This document shows positions 58,607-64,000 of a stretch of DNA of 64,000 bases, piece after piece. Positions within the stretch are counted from its first letter, which is position 1; the number at the start of each line of letters is the position of its first letter. The translations under genes were made by a program, and so were the position numbers. The stretch is from Cryptomeria japonica (Eukaryota; Streptophyta; Pinopsida; Cupressales; Cupressaceae): positions 154,797,613 through 154,861,612 of the forward strand of contig NC_081405.1 in assembly GCF_030272615.1 (NCBI RefSeq), in the 5' to 3' direction. The notes beneath the pieces were generated by a model. The model saw nothing but the letters and a program-made list of their open reading frames with translations, ran no database searches and was not told the origin of the DNA.

Positions 58607-59840
58607 GGCGGACTTTTGGAGGCTTACCTTCATCTTCCTCAAACTTGGGCGGACTTTCCTTACCTCTCCAAGGCATGGCGGAGTTTGAGAAGGCTCTTCA
58701 ACATCATACTTAGCATCTACTTCCTTGGGCGGAGTTTTGAAGGGTCCCTTCAACATGGAGGGCGGACTTTGGAGCAAAGCTCAATCAAGGCGAATTTTTG
58801 GCTAAGGCATAGGGCGGACTTTGGAACACACCCCCTAGGCGGACTTCTAAGACATCTCCAACATGGGCAGACTTCTAAGACATCTCCAACATGGGCAGAC
58901 TTCTGGACCTTTGCATCATTTTGCTAGGGTAGGGCGGAGTTTTGATGGGTCTCCAACATAGGGCGGACTTTGGACTTCACCCCTTGGGCACCCCACACAC
59001 ATGGCGGACTTTAGAGTGTTGGCCATCATGGCCTCTTCCAAAACATGGCGGACTTTGAAGGGTTGGCCACCAACATGGTAGGATAGGACGGAGTTTCAAG
59101 ACCATTCACTCAGCAGCACCTTGGGCGGAGTTTTGGATGATTAGCACCATGGGTGGAGTTTTGGTGAGTCCCCTTAGGCATGGCGGACTTTGGAGGCCTC
59201 TCCTCATGGCTCTCCCTAACATGTGTGGTGGACTTTAGGCTAGGCTCCCACCACTTTGAAGACCTTGGGCGGACTTTGGAGGTTGCTCTTCAAAAATCTT
59301 CCCAACCTATGGCGGACTTTGGAGGTTGCTCCTCATAGGCAGACTTCTAGACCTCTCCATCATGTTGCTAGGGTAGGGCGGACTTCTAAGGACTCTCAAT
59401 GCTTGGAGGGCGGAGTTTGGACAAGGCTCCCACATCTTCTTTTCTCATTCCCCATGGAGGGCGGAGTTTGGACAAGGCTCCCACATCTTCTTTTCTCATT
59501 CCACAAGGCATAGGGCGGAGTTTAAGAGGCATGACCACCAATTGACATGCTTGGGCGGAGTTTTGATGTCCTTACCATCTTCACCAACAAGTTTGGGCGG
59601 ACTTTGGAGAGTCCACAAGACTTGGCGGAGTTTTGAAGCCTCTCAAGGCGGACTTTAGGAAGGTCTCCTTGAGGGCGGGGTTCTATGCTCCCTCTTCATA
59701 GCCTCTCCAACATGCATGGCGGACTTCAGACACCTCTCAACATGGCGGACTTTTGGTCTACCTCCCAACATGGCGGACTTCTAGACCTTTGCTCTTCAAG
59801 GCGGACTTTTGGAGGCTCTCAAGAGGGCGGACTATATATG
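58607..59840. repeat. Interspersed array of about 35 GGCGGA(C/G)TTT units
   Basis: Short units GGGCGGACTTTGGAGG, GGGCGGAGTTTTGA and GGCGGACTTCTAAG recur about every 25-45 bp over 1.2 kb. They are separated by variable text often containing CTCCAACATGG. Two alternating central bases (GGACT and GGAGT) define subtypes. The units do not pair with themselves. Confidence 0.9.
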
Positions 59841-59891
59841 AAATATAACATTTAAGTATAAGAGTATACTTTAAGTTATATTTCATATATA
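59833..59891. repeat. AT-rich palindrome at the edge of L1
   Basis: Arms 59833-59860 and 59865-59891 around AGAG. The outer 17 bp (TATATATGAAATATAAC) are perfect and the inner part has a small mismatch. The left arm recurs at 63968-63989 beside the L2 array. Confidence 0.85.
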
Positions 59892-60106
59892 TTGTTAGGA
59901 TGTTTGAGAGTGGTTTCAGGTCTCTAGGACTTATAATGCAAAATCTAGTTTTTGGAGGATTCTCCAATTTTCCAGACTTAGTCAAATTTCAGGATCAGGA
60001 TGACATTCCAGACAGCCAAATTTCTTAGAAAAAATTCAAAATTTCACAGCTTAACCCGATTAACTTGAAATTTGAAATCCATGCCTAGGTGGATCATCTG
60101 AGGCAT
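59892..60106. other. Short spacer between L1 and L2
   Basis: About 215 bp, no recognised feature. It may belong to the interior or start of the L1 element, cut by L2. Confidence 0.4.
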
Positions 60107-60957
60107 TGTTGACGTGTATTTTGTACACCATCATACACAGAATAAAATACCTAAAGGCATCTTATCCTCTCTTGAGAAAATAGTCTCTAACTGCTGAAGA
60201 TTCGCGTAAAGGATCAGTTAGGTAGACTCCAAGGTTCTTTTAGTGGGGTTTCCACGTGTGGACAAGCTCCAGTGGTATGATGTGATTTGCTGGAATCACA
60301 AGGGGACTTACATTGAACTTCCGATCTGCTTTGCTGGACACAGGCTCTTACTAACTTAGATTAAAAAATGGAAAAAGGATAAGGACGAAGAAAGGATCTA
60401 ATCCTAATACTAAGAATGTAGGAGCAATGACTTGATTTTTTGATGAAACTCTAACTAGATCTTGTTTTGACATCAATGGAACATCTACACAAGACTAGTG
60501 CAATCTTCTAGGGAAGCTTTATGATGTTCAAATCATCACCACAGGAATAGATACCATCCAAGTTGATGCATATCAATGAAGGGGCGACAATTTGAAATTG
60601 AGCTTAGGCTGAATGATCCAGTTGACTACGCAAGGCAAATCTGCAATCAACAAACTGCTAGTAGTATGGATGTACGAATTCCACCATCAATCAATCACAT
60701 TTCCTCCATTCATCTAATCATCTACCATCTAAGATTGAAGACTCAACAAGAAACCATGCAAATTGCAAGAAAAACGACATATTTCACCATTACTTCAATG
60801 AAAATGGAGTTTGTTTACAATCAATGGCAACAATTTCTTGCCTTGTCCTCCTATTCTACTCTAATTGCTATTCTATCAACTATATTCTAACTCTTCCAAC
60901 TATTTACAACTCTTTCTAATCCTCCAAAATTAACCTTTACAAAATGAAATGCCTGGG

Positions 60958-61048
60958 CTTATATAGTGCCCACAATACAATTTGATGGCTTAGATCAATT
61001 CAAGATCAATGGCCAAGATTTTACAATGAAAAACCCTAATTAGGGTTT
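60958..61048 (-). promoter_or_regulatory. L2 core promoter: TATA box and inverted telo-box
   Basis: TATATAAG (minus strand, 60958-60965) lies 65 bp from AAACCCTAATTAGGGTTT (61031-61048), the same 18-bp palindrome as in L1. Confidence 0.65.
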
Positions 61049-61435
61049 GTTACAACCATTACATAACATTTAATGTTTGACCAATGATAAAATTGTATTG
61101 CTTGGACACATGTCCCTTTTAGAAAAATCGACCAATGGATAGCCGGGGTAGGTACATCGGAGTTTGTGCCACCTTCCATGAGTTAAGTACATTGAATCTG
61201 GACATGCTGAGATGGACTTCACTGATTGGAGAAATGATGACTAGGACGCCACCTCATTTGACACTTGGAACTTGGTAGATATTCAACTTGATGTTGTTGA
61301 GAAGCTTGCTTTAATTAATTCATCTGGAACTATTTTGCTTCTTCAACGAGCCCTTGTTCTAACTCCTTGTGTCCTTGATGTGCAGGAAGATGATGTACCT
61401 CGCCTTGGAACGCTGGATTGAAAGAGGTCGCCCAT

Positions 61436-61490
61436 GTCCTGGCTAAGACCGTCCTGGCGAAGACCGTCCTGGCGAAGACCGTCCTGGATC
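61436..61490. repeat. 15-bp tandem repeat
   Basis: Three and a half units of GTCCTGGCGAAGACC; the first has one change (CTAAG). Confidence 0.92.
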
Positions 61491-61837
61491 CGGCTTGATT
61501 TTCCTTGAAGAGACCTCCATTCGATGCCTACACAACATTTCAAAATTAATACCATGATTTTGCAATATATAACATAAATTAGAGAGCAAATTTTAGGAAA
61601 CTTAATGATAAGTCCTTTATTAATCATTTCCTAAAAACGATTGAGCTAAGGCAAAACAAAATTTCAAAATTTCAAAATCTAAGCTATGACGATCAACAAT
61701 CAAAATCAAAACAATAAATCCATATCGCCATACCTCACTAGAGAGCTAACTCTAGAATGCAAAATGAATAAAAATTGCCTAGGCAAAATTTGAAATAAGA
61801 TGGTCTTGATGTGATCTTCAAAAGAACGTTCCTCTTA

Positions 61838-62020
61838 TCAACTTCGCCACCCTTCAAGTCTTGGACGTGATCTCCAATGTCCTTGGCAAGTTCGCCTAAC
61901 TTGAAACTTCAAGTTCACCTCTCCTTTGGATAGTAGTTTCGCACCACCTTTGATTGAATTCGCTCCTCCTCTTGAACGATAATTTCGCCCTTCCTTTGTA
62001 TGAAATTCGCTCCTCTTTTG
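61838..62020. repeat. Small array of TTCGC-CTCC-TTTG units
   Basis: About six loosely conserved units (TTCGCCACCC, TTCGCCTAAC, TTCGCACCACC, TTCGCTCCTCC, TTCGCCCTTCC, TTCGCTCCTC) at roughly 25-35 bp steps, the later ones ending in TTTG. Resembles the other L2 arrays in style. Confidence 0.6.
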
Positions 62021-62423
62021 CCTTCTCCAAGTTGCATATGAGAGATGATAAATGACGATGTGAAAATGAAATAAACACCTTCCTTTATAGCGCTCATCTC
62101 ACAATTACCACCTTAGGCCGACTTTTTGCAAAATATAGCAATTAAAACGATTTTTAAATAAATAATAAAGGCCGACCTTGACAAAATAAACCCAAGCGCT
62201 CCCTTTTGATTTTTATTAAATTAATAATTAATTATTAAATGCCTTTATTTTTAATTAATAAATTTCGATTTTTTTACAAAGGCAAAAAAAATAATTAATA
62301 AATACATACCATGCGCTATTTAAATGCTTTTAATTAAATATCGATTTTTTTTCTAGCATTTAAATAAATTTAAAAAATGTGTTTTAAGCGCCAAAATGAA
62401 AAAGTGAGAAGATACGTACCTCA

Positions 62424-63928
62424 TCGCCCTGGTCCCTGACTGAGGGACAGGAGCGATCCATGATTTTGTCTTGATTTTTGCATTTTTTACGTTCAACTCC
62501 TTCATCTCCACGTTCAACATTAATCATCATGATGAGCTCTTCGAATTTGATTGCCTTGCATGCGTTCATGAGTGTCTTTGGATGTTCATCGCCCTGGTCC
62601 TTGTCCAAAGGACAGGAGCGATCTGAGCTTTTTACCTTGATTAGCAATGTTTGGACGTTCAAAACTCTTGTATGTTATCTTCAAACGATGCCTTAGACCT
62701 TGCATTACCTTATGAAATCTTGTTCTTACGTAAATCTTGCACAAAATGACCAATGCATCTAACATCGCCCTGGTCCCTTGGAGAGGGACAGGAGCGATCT
62801 ATGTCCTAGGATGCGAATTTCATCATTGTGACGACCTTTTAATGTTTGTGCTTGCTAAAGACGCCTTGAAATGTCCCTCGCCACCTTGTCTTGACTTGGA
62901 TCGGCCTTGAACTTGCATAGGAAGTAACATCACCATTGTATCGCCCTGGTCCCTTGGAGAGGGACAGGAGCGATCCTCCTTTTGTAGCCTTTATCTCACT
63001 TTGTCAGGTTCCAAGTCTATATTCAACGGATTCGTCTTTCTTCACTCCATTCGTTCATGCCTTGACATTGTTTGTAACTTTGCAAGAAAATCAATTATAT
63101 CAAAAATCGCTCTGGTCCCTTCCTGAGGGACAGGAGCGAACTAGACATTTAGGACCTTTGTGGACGTCCAAAAAATCTTCATTTTGTATTCAATGCGTCC
63201 ATCTCATGTTCTTCCTTGCTTTTGAACGTACACTTGTCTTGACATTTGCCTGGATTCTGTCTAATGAAGGAAATCGCTCTGGTCCCTGGGAGAGGGACGA
63301 GAGCTACAAGGTACCTCGCCCTGGTCCCTTGGAGAGGGACAGGAGCGATTTTGCTCTTGTGGGCCTCATTTCACTTCATCATCTTCGAAAATTATATTCA
63401 ACGGATTCGCAATGCCTCCTTTTATTCATTCATGCCTTGAGATCGGTTGAAATTTGGCGAGAAAATCATCTACAACAAAAATCGCTCTGGTCCCTTCCTG
63501 AGGGACAGGAGCGAACTTAAGCATTTTGGTCCTTTGTTGACGTTTGATAATCTTCAATTTGTCTTCAACGGGTTCGATTGACCTCCTTTCTTGCCTTCGA
63601 ACATAAAATTTGCTTGATTTTTGCCCAGATCGTACCTTATGAAGAATTTCGCTCTGGTCCTTCAGTGAGGGACAGGAGCGAATTTGACCCTCTAGGCAAA
63701 AACCTCATCATCTCATTGTTTTTGATCAAGTCTGGATGTTCTATCATGCTCATTTCGTCCTTCACCATGCCTTTGATGTCTCGATTCGTCCAAACAAGGT
63801 CAGGAATGGCTCAACTAAGCATTTTCGCTCTGGTCCCTTGGTGAGGGACACGAGCGATTCGCCTTGGTCCCTTGGAGAGGGGCAGGAGCGCTTTTCGCTC
63901 TGGACCCTTGGAGAAGGACAGGAGCGAA
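62424..63928. repeat. Twelve-unit hairpin array with about 167 or 176 bp spacing
   Basis: Units of 33 bp start at 62424, 62589, 62765, 62941, 63107, 63274, 63316, 63482, 63649, 63825, 63859 and 63895. Each has TCGC, CTG and TCCCT paired with AGGGA, CAG and GCGA around a short loop. The unit at 62589 changes both arms together (TCCTT/AAGGA). Main spacings are 165-167 and 176 bp; three extra units sit 34-42 bp after a neighbour. The DNA between units is also related, so this is a decayed tandem repeat in which the hairpin is best kept. Confidence 0.9.
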
Positions 63929-64000
63929 ATTTGACTTTTCGCACTCTCAATCAGGACAATTTTAATGGAATATAACATTTAAGTATAAGTGACATTTCCT

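Larger units (their letters stand above)
56016..59891 (-). repeat. L1: long LTR-like unit with a GGCGGA array
   Basis: Aligns in order with L2 from TGTTGGTGTCTG at 56016 through the first kilobase: ATCCTCTCCTGA block, core promoter, telo-box palindrome, and GGACATGCTGA and CGCCACCTCA blocks. On the minus strand the order is array, 1.8 kb spacer, telo-box, TATA box, leader, CAACA end, which suits a U3-R-U5 LTR. The right boundary is uncertain; an AT palindrome ends at 59891. Confidence 0.6.
60107..64000 (-). repeat. L2: long LTR-like unit with a periodic hairpin array, running off the window
   Basis: Begins TGTTGACGTGTATTTTG (CAACA end on the minus strand) and parallels L1 for about 1.2 kb, then diverges. 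It holds a 15-bp minisatellite, a TTCGC-type array and a hairpin array where L1 has its GGCGGA array. The last 34 bases share the L1 edge motif ATAACATTTAAGTATAAG. No coding frame is credible. Confidence 0.6.

Noticed and set aside
62936-63520. A 194-codon plus-strand frame across the L2 array
   Set aside because: It repeats the hairpin units as peptide repeats (GPLERDRSD-like) and has no conserved domain; it is a by-product of a repeat period that is sometimes divisible by three.
62424-63928. Regularly spaced palindromic repeats resembling a CRISPR array
   Set aside because: The DNA between units is itself repeated, spacing is about 167-176 bp, no cas genes occur and the context is plant retrotransposons.

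Overview
This window looks like intergenic DNA from a very large, repeat-packed plant genome. I see no intact host gene in 64 kb. Nearly everything recognisable is LTR retrotransposon (Ty1/copia, Ty3/gypsy chromovirus and pol-less derivatives), with fragments of a LINE and a hAT transposase. LTRs over 3.5 kb, deep nesting and old, stop-riddled but frame-preserved polyproteins fit a gymnosperm-type genome; that assignment is inference.

Layout: 1-4511 is the 3' part of a copia element (Copia-A) whose right LTR abuts the gag of a chromovirus (Gypsy-A, 4512-12429, with a 3.5 kb LTR). Gypsy-A itself ends inside a third copia LTR (to 12938). 13565-21476 is a complete LTR element with matching 1179-bp LTRs, a tRNA-Met-type PBS and a PPT but no pol (TR-1). 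It encodes a coiled-coil Gag with five CCHC knuckles and a second frame of about 1,120 codons with no recognised function. 24710-41523 is a minus-strand copia (Copia-B) broken by two insertions: a young, almost intact Copia-C (26351-31245, TSD CAAAC) and an element X (about 33.86-39.83 kb). X carries a hairpin-repeat array and a probably spliced frame of about 1,137 codons, laid out like the TR-1 second frame.

41.5-47.7 kb holds AT-rich and CT-rich DNA, a possible plastid transit-peptide exon, a LINE 3' end and a hAT C-terminus. A gypsy LTR (Gypsy-B) starts in the hAT at 47734, is split by Copia-D (48398-54368, TSD GAGTG), and resumes to 55255 with a PBS. 56016-64000 holds two related long LTR-like units on the minus strand (L1, L2). 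They share a TATA box and an inverted telo-box at equal spacing but carry different short-repeat arrays.

Recurring themes are: (i) arrays of short hairpin units, some with compensatory stem changes, inside or beside LTRs; (ii) pol-less elements carrying large unexplained frames; (iii) repeated polypurine tracts before the 3' LTR in several copia families; and (iv) decay mainly by transition-type nonsense mutations, with very few frameshifts.
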